Position numbers and translations under genes: made by a program
Part shown: piece by piece, positions 6,463 through 14,046 of the stretch
How the letters are laid out: each line of letters begins with the position of its first letter
Numbering within the stretch: the stretch's first letter is position 1
Notes under the pieces: generated by a model
The model's input: only the letters and a program-made list of their open reading frames with translations
Told to the model about the DNA's origin: nothing
The model's database searches: none
Assembly: GCA_051005375.1 (NCBI GenBank)
Contig: JBPCJK010000196.1
Span: 1-18,278 of the forward strand
Source: JADDRA01 sp051005375
Lineage (GTDB): Bacteria > Actinomycetota > Acidimicrobiia > Acidimicrobiales > CADCSY01
Reading direction: 5' to 3'
DNA: 18,278 bases

Positions 6463-8802
6463 ATGCCCATCACCAAACCGGCTCATCCACGGCGTGGTGG
6501 CCCCGCGCCACGGCGCCGCCCGAGGACGCCACCCCCGGGTCGGCGCCCACCCCCGCGACGGCGCCCACCGCCCGCTGGTCGCACCCGTCCCGAGGGCGCT
6601 CGACGGCAGCATCGACGCAGCTTCCTGTGGCGCTTCCGCCGGGTCTTCTTCCTACTCGGGCTGCTCTTGGTCTTCGCGCTGGCCGGGGTGGGCTACGTGC
6701 TGGCCAACGTTCCCCTCCCCGATGCCGAGATCCCCGTGGAGACGACGTTCCTGCTCGATGCCAACGGCAACAAGTTGGCCGAGCTCTCCGCCGGCGAGAA
6801 CCGGGTGTCGGTGCCCTTGGAACAGGTGTCGCCCAACCTGGTCAACGCCGTCCTCGCCGCCGAAGACCGCGACTTCTTCGCTCACCCCGGGATCAACCTC
6901 AGCGCCATCGCCAGGGCCACCCTGGCCGACGTGCGGGGTCAGCCCCTCCAGGGCGGCTCCACCATCACCCAGCAGTACGTCAAGTACACCTACGTCGGCA
7001 ACGAGCAGACCATCGTCCGCAAGCTCAAGGAAGCGACGCTGTCGATAAGGATCGAACGAGAGCTCGACAAGCAGGAGATCCTCGAGCGCTACCTGAACGC
7101 GGTCTACTTCGGTCGGGGGGCCTACGGGGTGCAGGCGGCGTCGAGGTCGTACTTCGGCAAGGACGTCAGCCAGCTGGGGGTGGGCGAGGCGGCCTACCTG
7201 GCCGGACTGATCCGTGCTCCCGAGGTGGCCGACGCCTCCCGGGACGGGGCCAACGCCGATCGTCGCCGCAACAGCGTGCTGGCCGACATGGAGTCCGAGG
7301 GCTACGTCACCGGCGCTGACCGCAAGGCCTTGGAGGTCACGCCGGTCTCGGCCATGGAGGGCTTCCGCCCTCGCGACGACGCCGTGAAGGACCGCATCGT
7401 GGGCGGGGACATCGGCACCCAGCACTTCGTGGAGTACGTGCGGGCCCAACTTCTCAAGCGCTACGGCGAGACCAGGCTCTACGGAGGGGGGTTGCGGGTG
7501 AAGACCACCCTCGACCTTGGCCTGCAACGGGCGGCCTATGAGGCCGTCTACGGCACCCTCAACCGGGAGGGTGACCCCGCCGGGGCGTTGGTCGCCGTCG
7601 ACGACGCCGGTCAGGTCAAGGCCATGGTCGGGGGCCAGCAGCTCAAGCCCGACGCCGAGCAGTCGCCGTTCGCCAAGGTGAACTTCGCCCTGGGAGCCCA
7701 GGGGGGCGGGTCGGGCCGCCAGCCTGGTTCGGCCTTCAAGCCCTTCGTGCTGGCCGAGGCGGTCAGGGAGGGCTACAGCGTGGAGTCGGCCTTCGACTCG
7801 CCGTCGGAGGTGGTGTTCCCCGGCGCCAACGCCGGTGAGGACTATTCCGTGAAGAACTACGACGAGGAGGCCTTCGGCAGCCTGAACCTGATCGACGCCA
7901 CCCGGGTCTCGTCCAACACCGTCTACGCCCAGCTGGCTGAGGCACTGGGCACGGCCAAGGTGGCTGACAGCGCCAACCGCCTCGGGATCCGCTCTGAGAT
8001 CCCCAAGGACCAGCTCTCGGTGGCCCTGGGTTCGGTCGAGGTGTCCGTGCTCGACATGGCCGACGCCTACCTGACCTTCGCCACCCGAGGCGTCCAGGTC
8101 GATCCGGTGGGGGTCACCGAGGTCACCGACGCCAAGGGCAACGTGGTCGACGACTTCAGCGCCAAGCGGACGCGGGTGCTCGAGCCGAACCAGGCCGATG
8201 TCGTCAGCTTCGTACTGCAAGGGGTGGTGGAGTCGGGCACGGGGACGGCGGCCGACTTCGGCCGCCCGCTGGCGGGCAAGACGGGAACCACCCAGGAAAA
8301 CGGCGACGCCTGGTTCGCGGGCTACACCCCGGGCCTGGCCACGGCGGTGTGGATGGGCTATCCCGAGGGCCAGGCCCGGCCAATGGACAACGTCCACGGG
8401 GTCGAGGTCACCGGCGGGACCTTCCCGGCCCAGATCTTCCGATCGTTCATGAGCGACGCTGTCACCAGCGACGAGGAGGCCTACGGCGGCGACTTCGTGG
8501 CCCCGGAGAGCCTGGACGGGAAGCTGCTCTCGGGGAGTCGTCAGGCCTATGGCGACCCTGATGCCACCACGACCACCACCGCCCCCCGTTCCACTACCAC
8601 CTCGGTGCTTCCGCAGACCACGACCGTCACGGCGCCCGTCTCCACCACCACCCCGACGACCAGGCCGTCGCCGACCTCCACGACCACTTCGACGCCGGGG
8701 ACGACGCTGCCCACGGTCCCGACCGACTCCGGTGCCGTCCGCCCAGACCCGCAGGCCAACGGCCCGTTCCGTGATCCCCGGGAGCTGCGCCCCCCCGGAT
8801 GA
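6463..8802 (+). CDS. Bifunctional class A penicillin-binding protein
   Basis: Polymerises lipid II into glycan strands and cross-links the peptides outside the membrane. In 779 residues there is a Pro/Arg-rich cytoplasmic tail (1-60), one membrane anchor (about 61-82), then the GT51 transglycosylase with AAEDRDFFAHPG (catalytic Glu134), QGGSTITQQYVK, RKLKEA and EILERYLNAVYFGRGAYG. The transpeptidase follows with PGSAFKPF (nucleophile Ser423, Lys426), VSSN (Ser483-Asn485) and AGKTGTT (Lys606-Gly608). All catalytic motifs are intact. The last 80 or so residues are a Thr/Pro/Ser-rich tail with no PASTA domain. It is the counterpart of mycobacterial ponA1 by position next to DUF5318/padR/ino1, although ponA1 itself should not be assumed as the symbol. 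AGGAG lies 12 bases before the ATG, farther than usual. panB follows 55 bases downstream. Confidence 0.95.
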   Translation: MPITKPAHPRRGGPAPRRRPRTPPPGRRPPPRRRPPPAGRTRPEGARRQHRRSFLWRFRRVFFLLGLLLVFALAGVGYVLANVPLPDAEIPVETTFLLDANGNKLAELSAGENRVSVPLEQVSPNLVNAVLAAEDRDFFAHPGINLSAIARATLADVRGQPLQGGSTITQQYVKYTYVGNEQTIVRKLKEATLSIRIERELDKQEILERYLNAVYFGRGAYGVQAASRSYFGKDVSQLGVGEAAYLAGLIRAPEVADASRDGANADRRRNSVLADMESEGYVTGADRKALEVTPVSAMEGFRPRDDAVKDRIVGGDIGTQHFVEYVRAQLLKRYGETRLYGGGLRVKTTLDLGLQRAAYEAVYGTLNREGDPAGALVAVDDAGQVKAMVGGQQLKPDAEQSPFAKVNFALGAQGGGSGRQPGSAFKPFVLAEAVREGYSVESAFDSPSEVVFPGANAGEDYSVKNYDEEAFGSLNLIDATRVSSNTVYAQLAEALGTAKVADSANRLGIRSEIPKDQLSVALGSVEVSVLDMADAYLTFATRGVQVDPVGVTEVTDAKGNVVDDFSAKRTRVLEPNQADVVSFVLQGVVESGTGTAADFGRPLAGKTGTTQENGDAWFAGYTPGLATAVWMGYPEGQARPMDNVHGVEVTGGTFPAQIFRSFMSDAVTSDEEAYGGDFVAPESLDGKLLSGSRQAYGDPDATTTTTAPRSTTTSVLPQTTTVTAPVSTTTPTTRPSPTSTTTSTPGTTLPTVPTDSGAVRPDPQANGPFRDPRELRPPG

Positions 8803-8857
8803 GACGGCGGCCGGCGCCGGTATCGTTGGCTTCCGGCTGGGTGGGAGGAGGATCGAC

Positions 8858-9700
8858 ATGGCAACCGGCGTGACCGTGCCTGCAGTACGGGCCCACAAGG
8901 TCGCCGCCGGTCGCCCACCTCTGGTGATGGTGACCGCCTATGACGCCCCCGGAGCCCGCATGGTCGACGAGGCCGGCGCTGATGTCGTCCTCGTCGGCGA
9001 CTCACTGGCCATGGTCGCGTTGGGCCACGACGACACCCTGCAGGTGAGCGTGGCCGACATGGCCCACCACACCGCCGCCGTTGCCCGTACCTCTCCCCGG
9101 GCCCTGGTGGTGACCGACATGCCCTGGCTCAGCTACCACCTCGACCCTGCCGACACCGTGGCCAACGCCGGGTTGCTCGTCCGGGCCGGGGCGTCGGCGG
9201 TGAAGTTGGAGGGAGGGCGGAGCCGGGTGCCCATGGTCGAAGCCCTCGTCGATGCCCAGATCCCGGTCATCGGCCATCTGGGACTGACCCCCCAGTCGGT
9301 CAACGTCATGGGCGGGTTCAAGGTCCAGGGGCGCCAGGGCGAGGCGGCGGCGACGCTGGTCGACGACGCACGGTCGCTGGTCGATGCCGGAGTGTTCGCC
9401 ATCGTGGTCGAGGGCGTCCCTGCCGAGGTGGCCGCTGTGGTGACCGCCGCCGTGCCGGTGCCCACCATCGGGATCGGTGCTGGTCCTCACTGCGACGGCC
9501 AGGTCCTGGTGTTGCACGACCTCCTCGGACTCGACGACTCCTTCGCCCCACGCTTCGTGCGCCGGTACGCCTCCTTCAAGGCCGAGGGGGTCAAGGCCGT
9601 GGCCGCCTTCGCCGCCGACGTCCGCTCCGGCGACTTCCCGACCCACGCCGAGTCGTACCACCTTCTCGGGCACGACGAGCCTCTAGAGGGCGAGGGGTGA
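8858..9700 (+). CDS. panB: 3-methyl-2-oxobutanoate hydroxymethyltransferase
   Basis: Transfers a hydroxymethyl group from 5,10-methylenetetrahydrofolate to 2-oxoisovalerate, giving ketopantoate for pantothenate and coenzyme A synthesis. It has 280 residues, normal for PanB. Family landmarks are VMVTAYDAP (23-31), VLVGDSLAMVALGHDDTL (44-61) with the metal-binding Asp48, TDMPW (86-90) with the second metal ligand Asp87, VKLEGG (115-120), GHLGLTPQSVN (139-149), VVEGVP (183-188) with the probable catalytic Glu185, and IGIGAGPHCDGQVLVLHDLLG (204-224). The open frame extends into the PBP gene, but the ATG at 8858 is preceded by AGGAGG at a good spacing and begins at the family's normal N-terminus. 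Its stop overlaps the next start by four bases (GTGA). No other pantothenate gene is in the window. Confidence 0.96.
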   Translation: MATGVTVPAVRAHKVAAGRPPLVMVTAYDAPGARMVDEAGADVVLVGDSLAMVALGHDDTLQVSVADMAHHTAAVARTSPRALVVTDMPWLSYHLDPADTVANAGLLVRAGASAVKLEGGRSRVPMVEALVDAQIPVIGHLGLTPQSVNVMGGFKVQGRQGEAAATLVDDARSLVDAGVFAIVVEGVPAEVAAVVTAAVPVPTIGIGAGPHCDGQVLVLHDLLGLDDSFAPRFVRRYASFKAEGVKAVAAFAADVRSGDFPTHAESYHLLGHDEPLEGEG

Positions 9701-10479
9701 GCCAGCCGGACGGCACTGACGCCCCCCCGGACGACCGTACGCTGCGGTGGCTGGGCAGGGGGGTGTGGCTGGTCTTGGCGCTGGGCGTGCTGGCCTTCCT
9801 CGTTCAGGGCGCCGACAACCCCGCCGACCCGGTCCTGGTCCCGCCTGGGAGTGCCGAGGCGTCATCCTCACCGGCGCTGCCTGATCCGGCGCCTTCCCTG
9901 GCGGATACGGCCGCCACCTCGACCACCTCCAGCCAGCCCACCACCGCAGACGCGGTCGGGACCGCCCCGGGCTCGACGACCGTGCCGCCGGCGACGACAT
10001 CGCCCGGGTCAGGGCCGGCCCCAACCTCACCGCCGCCGCCACCACTGCCATCCCCGGCCACCGTGGCCCAACGCCGGCCCCTGGCCGGCTTCGGCGAGGT
10101 GAGGTTCAAGGTCCTCGGCGCCACCGGCGGGGCCTTCGACGGCACCGCCCTGTTGGCCGTCGATCAGGCCGCCCACCAGCAGGGCCTCATGGAGCAGCGA
10201 GACCTGCGAGGCTACGACGGGATGATCTTCCGCTTCGAGGCGCCCAGCACGGGCGAGTTCTACATGCGCAACACCCGCATCTCCCTCTCCATCGCCTTTT
10301 TTGACGTCCGTGGGCGCTTCGTGTCCTCGACCGACATGGCTCCCTGCCCAGACCGGGTGCGCGACTGCCCCACCTACCCCGCCGACGCCCCCTACCTCCA
10401 CGCCATCGAGGTGGCCCTGGGCGACCTCGGCCGCCTGGGCATCGGCCCCGGGTCGGTGCTGTCGTTCCCCTCGCCATGA
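9697..10479 (+). CDS. Membrane-anchored DUF192 family protein
   Basis: Predicted extracytoplasmic protein of 260 residues. A short charged N-terminus precedes one membrane segment (VWLVLALGVLAFLV, about 23-36), then a long Ser/Thr/Pro linker to about residue 125, then a DUF192 domain. Diagnostic DUF192 pieces are the start of the domain at EVRFKVLGA, QQGLMEQRDLRGYDGMIFRF, the strand FYMRNTRISLSIAFFD, and the close HAIEVALGDLGRLGIGPGS. DUF192 is a compact beta domain of unknown biochemical function, usually secreted or periplasmic. The GTG start overlaps the panB stop by four bases, so it is translationally coupled to panB. Its own TGA sits inside the first unit of the 14-bp repeat at 10476-10513, which links it to the next gene. 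Confidence 0.85.
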   Translation: MSQPDGTDAPPDDRTLRWLGRGVWLVLALGVLAFLVQGADNPADPVLVPPGSAEASSSPALPDPAPSLADTAATSTTSSQPTTADAVGTAPGSTTVPPATTSPGSGPAPTSPPPPPLPSPATVAQRRPLAGFGEVRFKVLGATGGAFDGTALLAVDQAAHQQGLMEQRDLRGYDGMIFRFEAPSTGEFYMRNTRISLSIAFFDVRGRFVSSTDMAPCPDRVRDCPTYPADAPYLHAIEVALGDLGRLGIGPGSVLSFPSP

Positions 10480-10513
10480 GCGGCCCATCATGAGCGGCCC
10501 ATCATGAGCGGCC
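10476..10513 (+). repeat. 14-bp tandem repeat making serial ATGA junctions
   Basis: The unit ATGAGCGGCCCATC occurs twice in full and once as its first 10 bases. Each unit opens with ATGA. The first ATGA (10476-10479) contains the TGA of the DUF192 gene. The ATGs at 10476 and 10490 each open a five-codon frame (MSGPS) whose TGA overlaps the next ATG, and the third ATG (10504) starts the 102-residue gene. Because 14 is not a multiple of three, the three ATGs are in different frames. Confidence 0.9.
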
Positions 10514-10812
10514 AGGAGTGGATCTACGACGAGGACGAGCTGGCGGCTATCGACGCCTGGTCAGCCCAGCCATCGTCACGCCCGCCCGACTCGGGTGTGG
10601 CCGGGCTGCGCCGTCGTAGCGCCGGTGGGGCGCTGGCGGCGGCGGTCATGCTCGGCCTGCGCGACGTCCTGGAGCCGCCCCCCGATGACGACGAGGCGGT
10701 GGTCAGTGAGTCGCCGGGCGAGCCTGACGACCCCACGGCCGGGGTGATCCTGCGCTTCGACCCCGAATCCCCCCAGGCCACGTTCGTCATCCTTCGCCAC
10801 GAGGAAACCTGA
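10504..10812 (+). CDS. Hypothetical 102-residue acidic protein
   Basis: I do not recognise this protein. It begins SGQEWIYDEDELAAIDAW, an acidic and aromatic N-terminus, followed by a Ser/Pro linker, a small hydrophobic helix (GGALAAAVMLGLRDVL), a run of Pro/Asp, and an ending with a strand-like ILRFDPESPQATFVILR. There is no signal peptide and no definite membrane span, so it is probably cytosolic or loosely membrane-associated. The ATG at 10504 is the last of three generated by the 14-bp repeat and has no ribosome binding site, so translation most likely depends on re-initiation from the DUF192 gene. It is followed after 26 bases by a lipoprotein gene, and the panB-to-lipoprotein row looks like one transcription unit. 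Confidence 0.65.
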   Translation: MSGQEWIYDEDELAAIDAWSAQPSSRPPDSGVAGLRRRSAGGALAAAVMLGLRDVLEPPPDDDEAVVSESPGEPDDPTAGVILRFDPESPQATFVILRHEET

Positions 10813-10838
10813 GGCTCTTCCCAGCACGTCCAAGGGGC

Positions 10839-11399
10839 ATGAGATGTCTACGCTCCCTGCTGGCGGTCCTGCCCGTCGCCGCCGCCGTCGTCGTGGCTGG
10901 TTGCTCCCGAGCTCCCGTCAACGTCGATGCCGGCTTCGGCGACCCACCTCCGCCGCCGGCAGGTCCTTCCCAGCCACATGTCCCAGACGTCGCTCTTCCT
11001 GACACCGCTCCTCCTGACGCCGGCGTGTCCCAGCCACCCGCTGCCTGGGTGTCGGGAGCCGATGGTGAGATCCGGGCCCAGGACGGCTCGGTGTGCTGGA
11101 CGAGCGGCCTGCGGGGCTACTGCGCGGACTCGGTTGGCCCCGGCCCCGACACCCCGGTCCTGCAGGTGGGCCGGGGGGAGACGGTCACTATCCGCTTCGC
11201 CCGGGACGGCGTCCCCGGCGAGGTCGGGGCCACCCTGGGCATGGGCCCCGATGACTGGAATAGTCGGGATCTGGCGCTGGCCGTCTCCAACCCCACCTCC
11301 TTCGTCACCGAGGTGGAGCCTGGTACCTACTACCTGTTCCTGCGAACCAGCTGGCCCGAGGGCGACCCGACCTACTTCGTCCGGCTCGTCGTCGTCTGA
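10839..11399 (+). CDS. Putative lipoprotein
   Basis: Secreted lipoprotein of 186 residues, function unknown. The N-terminus is a classic lipoprotein signal: MRCLRS, a hydrophobic core LLAVLPVAAAVVV and the lipobox VAGC with the lipidated Cys22. A Pro-rich spacer (to about residue 68) leads to a compact C-terminal domain with a Cys pair (VCWTSGLRGYC) that could form a disulfide, and several beta-strand-like segments (ETVTIRFA, GTYYLFLRTSW, TYFVRLVVV). That pattern resembles a small immunoglobulin-like or jelly-roll beta sandwich, but this is only an impression from the strand pattern. A weak AAGGGG lies immediately before the ATG. It sits between the 102-residue gene and the amidohydrolase on the same strand, with short gaps of 26 and 19 bases. 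Confidence 0.75.
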   Translation: MRCLRSLLAVLPVAAAVVVAGCSRAPVNVDAGFGDPPPPPAGPSQPHVPDVALPDTAPPDAGVSQPPAAWVSGADGEIRAQDGSVCWTSGLRGYCADSVGPGPDTPVLQVGRGETVTIRFARDGVPGEVGATLGMGPDDWNSRDLALAVSNPTSFVTEVEPGTYYLFLRTSWPEGDPTYFVRLVVV

Positions 11400-11418
11400 C
11401 CGCTAGGTTCGCTGCCGG

Positions 11419-12489
11419 ATGTGGGAAGGACCGGGGTTCGTCGACCACCACGCCCACCTGTTGAGGATGGCGGCGGGCCGGCCTCCCGGCTGCGGCGATC
11501 ATCGTGATCCCGAGGCGGTGACCACCTACCACCGCCGGGTCTCTGATCGGTGGTCCACCCCCATGGACGAGCCGGAACGCCCCTTGGTGGTCGACGACGA
11601 GCTACGGGGGAACCTGGAGCGGGGCCTGGCCTGGGCGGCGAGCGTGGGTCTGGTCGAGGTCACCGAAGCCGGGATGCACGACTGGGGGTACCTGGAGGCG
11701 CTGTTGGCGCTGCGGGCCCGGGGACCGCTGCCGGTGCGGGTTCGCCTCCTGGTGGCCAGCGGCATCGCCGGAGTGGAGCGCATGGCCCGCACCGGCGACC
11801 CGTGGCTGGAGGTGGAGGGGGTGAAGTTCTACGCCGACGGCTGGCTGGGGCCTCGGACCTGCGCCGTACGGGAGCCCTTTGCCGACGACCCCGACAACGA
11901 CGGCATCCTGTTCCTCGACGCCGACACCCTGGCCTCGCGGGCCGACCCCTTCGCCGAGGCGGGCTGGACCATCGCCACCCACGCCATCGGCGACCGGGCA
12001 ATCGAGGTCGTGCTCGACGGGTACGAGCGGCTGTACGGGAGCGACTGCGCCGCAGCTGCGCCCCGCATCGAGCATGCCCAGGTGCTGGCCCCCGACCTGG
12101 TGGCCCGCATGGCCAGCCTCGGGGTGGTGGTGTGCATCCAACCCACCTTCGGACCGGCCGACGTCGACACCGCCCGAGCCGCCCTGGGCGCCGAGCGCAT
12201 GGAGGACGCCTACCGCTGGGGCGCCCTGCTCGATGCCGGGGTGCGGGTGGTCGCCGGCTCCGACTTCCCCGTGGCGCCGCTCGCTCCCCTGGTCGGGCTC
12301 CAGTGCCTGCTCACCGGCGACCATCCCGACGGCTCTCGAGCCGGCGCCCCCACCTTGGCGTCAGCCCAGGCCGTCGCCGTCATGACCGATCCCGCCGCCG
12401 GCGCCACCCTGCTGTCCGACGATCCTCACCGGGTGGCCGAGGACGAGGTGGCGGCCATCGAGGTGGTCGAGTCCCGCCCCACCGGCTGA
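11419..12489 (+). CDS. Compact amidohydrolase family 3 (YtcJ-like) protein
   Basis: Metal-dependent hydrolase of the amidohydrolase superfamily, 356 residues; substrate unknown. Metal and catalytic motifs are present in order: GFVDHHAHL (His11 and His13), GVKFYADGWLG (Lys136), THAIGDRAI (His188), RIEHAQ (His219) and AGSDFPVAP (Asp282). Family 3 members are usually 500 residues or more and carry a beta-sandwich built from both termini. Here the protein begins only a few residues before the HxH motif; an in-frame TAG at 11404-11406 rules out a longer start, and the usual GKxADLVVL strand near the C-terminus is missing. The segment between the HxH motif and the barrel is also short. It may be a natural minimal form or a trimmed, altered enzyme. 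It converges on the methyltransferase gene with a 10-base gap. Confidence 0.8.
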   Translation: MWEGPGFVDHHAHLLRMAAGRPPGCGDHRDPEAVTTYHRRVSDRWSTPMDEPERPLVVDDELRGNLERGLAWAASVGLVEVTEAGMHDWGYLEALLALRARGPLPVRVRLLVASGIAGVERMARTGDPWLEVEGVKFYADGWLGPRTCAVREPFADDPDNDGILFLDADTLASRADPFAEAGWTIATHAIGDRAIEVVLDGYERLYGSDCAAAAPRIEHAQVLAPDLVARMASLGVVVCIQPTFGPADVDTARAALGAERMEDAYRWGALLDAGVRVVAGSDFPVAPLAPLVGLQCLLTGDHPDGSRAGAPTLASAQAVAVMTDPAAGATLLSDDPHRVAEDEVAAIEVVESRPTG

Positions 12490-12499
12490 CGCAACGGCC

Positions 12500-13159
12500 T
12501 CACCCTGCCCGGTGACCGACCAGCAGGTGGTGGGGCCAGGGGTAGCCACGGTCGAGGGGGATCGACGTGGTCGACAGGCCGGTGTCGGCCAGCCATCCCG
12601 CCATGGTCGACGGCGGCACGAAGTGCAGCCCTCCGCCGCCGGCGGTGATGCCCAGGACCTTGGTCGAAAGGGTCTCCTGAGCCTTGTTCCAGCGGAACTT
12701 CCAACGGGGCGACGTCGCAACCTCCTTGACCACCACCACCCCACCGGGGCGCAGGCAGGCGGCACCCGCCCGCAACAGGCGGCGCTGGTCCTCGACCGCC
12801 AGCAGGTAGAGCACGTCGGCGATGACCACGGCGTCGACGGGTTCGTGGGGGACCCATCCTGGCGGTACCACCTCGAACGCCACGTCGGCCGCACCGGGCG
12901 GGAGCCGGCCCGCCGCCCCTCGGGCAGCGGCCACCTTGGCCTCGTCCACGTCGACGCCGAGGATGCGCCGCGTGGGGCTCGACGTGGCCAGGAACAGCGA
13001 GAGAAGGCCATGCCCGCAGCCGATCTCCAGGACCTGGCCCCTGGTGGGGACGGCGACCTCGACGGCCGGGAACGGGCAGGTCCACCAGCGCACGGTGGTG
13101 TGCAGACGGACGCCCGGCGAGGCGCTCCGGTAGAGGCCGACCGGGCCGCGGCTGGTCAG
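12500..13159 (-). CDS. Class I SAM-dependent methyltransferase
   Basis: Predicted methyltransferase of about 219 residues with the Rossmann motif I VLEIGCGHG (43-51), the acidic loop GVDVDEAKV, and a motif IV region VVIADVLYLLAVEDQ followed by LRPGGVVVVKEV. The acceptor is not evident. It is the last gene of the minus-strand four-gene cluster. The nearest canonical start is GTG at 13091-13093, but residues before it (LYRSASPGVRLHTTVRWW) fit the N-terminus I associate with this type of methyltransferase. The in-frame region has no ATG, GTG or TTG. CTG at 13157-13159 overlaps the TGA of the deacetylase gene (CTGA), matching the four-base overlaps of the rest of the cluster, so I place the start there with reservation. 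The product is probably cytoplasmic and acts on a sugar or lipid made by the neighbours. Confidence 0.8.
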   Translation of the reverse strand: MTSRGPVGLYRSASPGVRLHTTVRWWTCPFPAVEVAVPTRGQVLEIGCGHGLLSLFLATSSPTRRILGVDVDEAKVAAARGAAGRLPPGAADVAFEVVPPGWVPHEPVDAVVIADVLYLLAVEDQRRLLRAGAACLRPGGVVVVKEVATSPRWKFRWNKAQETLSTKVLGITAGGGGLHFVPPSTMAGWLADTGLSTTSIPLDRGYPWPHHLLVGHRAG

Positions 13160-14046
13160 GGCCGGCGCCCCGGCCCCACCGGCCGCGCCTTGCCTCCGGC
13201 CTGGTGCAGGTCGGCGTAGGTGCCGAGCACGAAACCCCCGGCATCCACCGCCTGACGGGCCTCGGGCGAGGTCAGGGCGGCCAGCTCGTCCTCCCAGCGG
13301 TAGGCCCAGCGGTAGCGCACCCTCTCCGGGTCGCCGGCCCCACCGGGATGGGATCCGATCTCGGCCGGGCCCGTGCCCGACGCCGCCAGCCTGGCCACGG
13401 CGGCCACCAACGTCGCCTGGTCCAGGGCCCCCGCCTCGTCCAGCCCGGCGGCGACCTCCGGAAAGGGGATGTCCCGGGCCCGGGCCGCGCCCTCCAGCGT
13501 CTTGGACAGGTGCCGCACGACGAGCCCGACCGGCGAACGGGCCGCCGAGCGGGTCAGCCGGACCGCCACCCCCAGGCGCTCAGCCATGCCCAGCACCACC
13601 GGGCGGACCAGCGGCCACAGGTGAAGGTGCTGGTGGGTGTCGAGGTGGGTGAGGCGCACTCCGGCGGCGGTGATGGCGTCGACCTGGGCGCCGAACTCCC
13701 GAGTGAGGTCATCGGGATCGATGCGCCGGGCAGCGGCCAGGGCCAGGAACTGGCGCCACGAACGGGGGAAGCGGCCCCGGCCATCGACCAGCGTGGGGAC
13801 CTCAGCCGCCGTCAGCAGCGGGGGGTCTTCGCCCACCGCCGCCAGGTGGGCACCGACGCCGAGGGAGCGGCAGTCGCCCAGCCAGCCGGCGGCAGCACAC
13901 CACGCCGGCGCCACCGCCAACACCGAGGTGCTGGTGACAATGCCCTTCCGATGAGCTTCAAGGATGCCTCGGGAGACCCCCGGGGTGAGGCCGTAGTCGT
14001 CGGCGTTGACGATGAGCAGGCGCCCATCGGTGCTCGGCGCGGTCAC
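13156..14046 (-). CDS. YdjC/ChbG/HpnK-type carbohydrate deacetylase
   Basis: Metal-dependent deacetylase of the YdjC family, 296 residues, whose characterised members remove N-acetyl groups from chitooligosaccharides (ChbG) or from hopanoid-linked sugars (HpnK). The N-terminal strand LLIVNADDYGLTPGVSRGI carries the Asp pair (Asp16-Asp17), GAHLAAVGEDPPLL supplies His67, and THLDTHQHLHLWP (133-145) is the conserved His cluster. These are the metal and catalytic positions of the family and all look intact. The GTG start at 14044-14046 overlaps the TGA of the glycosyltransferase gene (GTGA). The open frame upstream of it is only overlap with that gene. Neighbouring glycosyltransferase and methyltransferase genes suggest that an N-acetylated, lipid-linked sugar is its substrate. 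Confidence 0.88.
   Translation of the reverse strand: MTAPSTDGRLLIVNADDYGLTPGVSRGILEAHRKGIVTSTSVLAVAPAWCAAAGWLGDCRSLGVGAHLAAVGEDPPLLTAAEVPTLVDGRGRFPRSWRQFLALAAARRIDPDDLTREFGAQVDAITAAGVRLTHLDTHQHLHLWPLVRPVVLGMAERLGVAVRLTRSAARSPVGLVVRHLSKTLEGAARARDIPFPEVAAGLDEAGALDQATLVAAVARLAASGTGPAEIGSHPGGAGDPERVRYRWAYRWEDELAALTSPEARQAVDAGGFVLGTYADLHQAGGKARPVGPGRRP

Noticed and set aside
8560..8740. ACC/ACG-rich stretch near the PBP 3' end as a DNA repeat
   Set aside because: Irregular; it is a Thr/Pro-rich protein tail, common on exported proteins in this type of organism.
6652..8898. Long minus-strand open frame opposite the PBP
   Set aside because: The plus strand carries every class A PBP motif; the opposite frame shows no recognisable family and is explained by codon bias.
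12480..12514. CACCGG/CCGGTG inverted repeat at the convergent amidohydrolase and methyltransferase ends
   Set aside because: Only six base pairs with a long loop and no T-run; too weak to call a bidirectional terminator.
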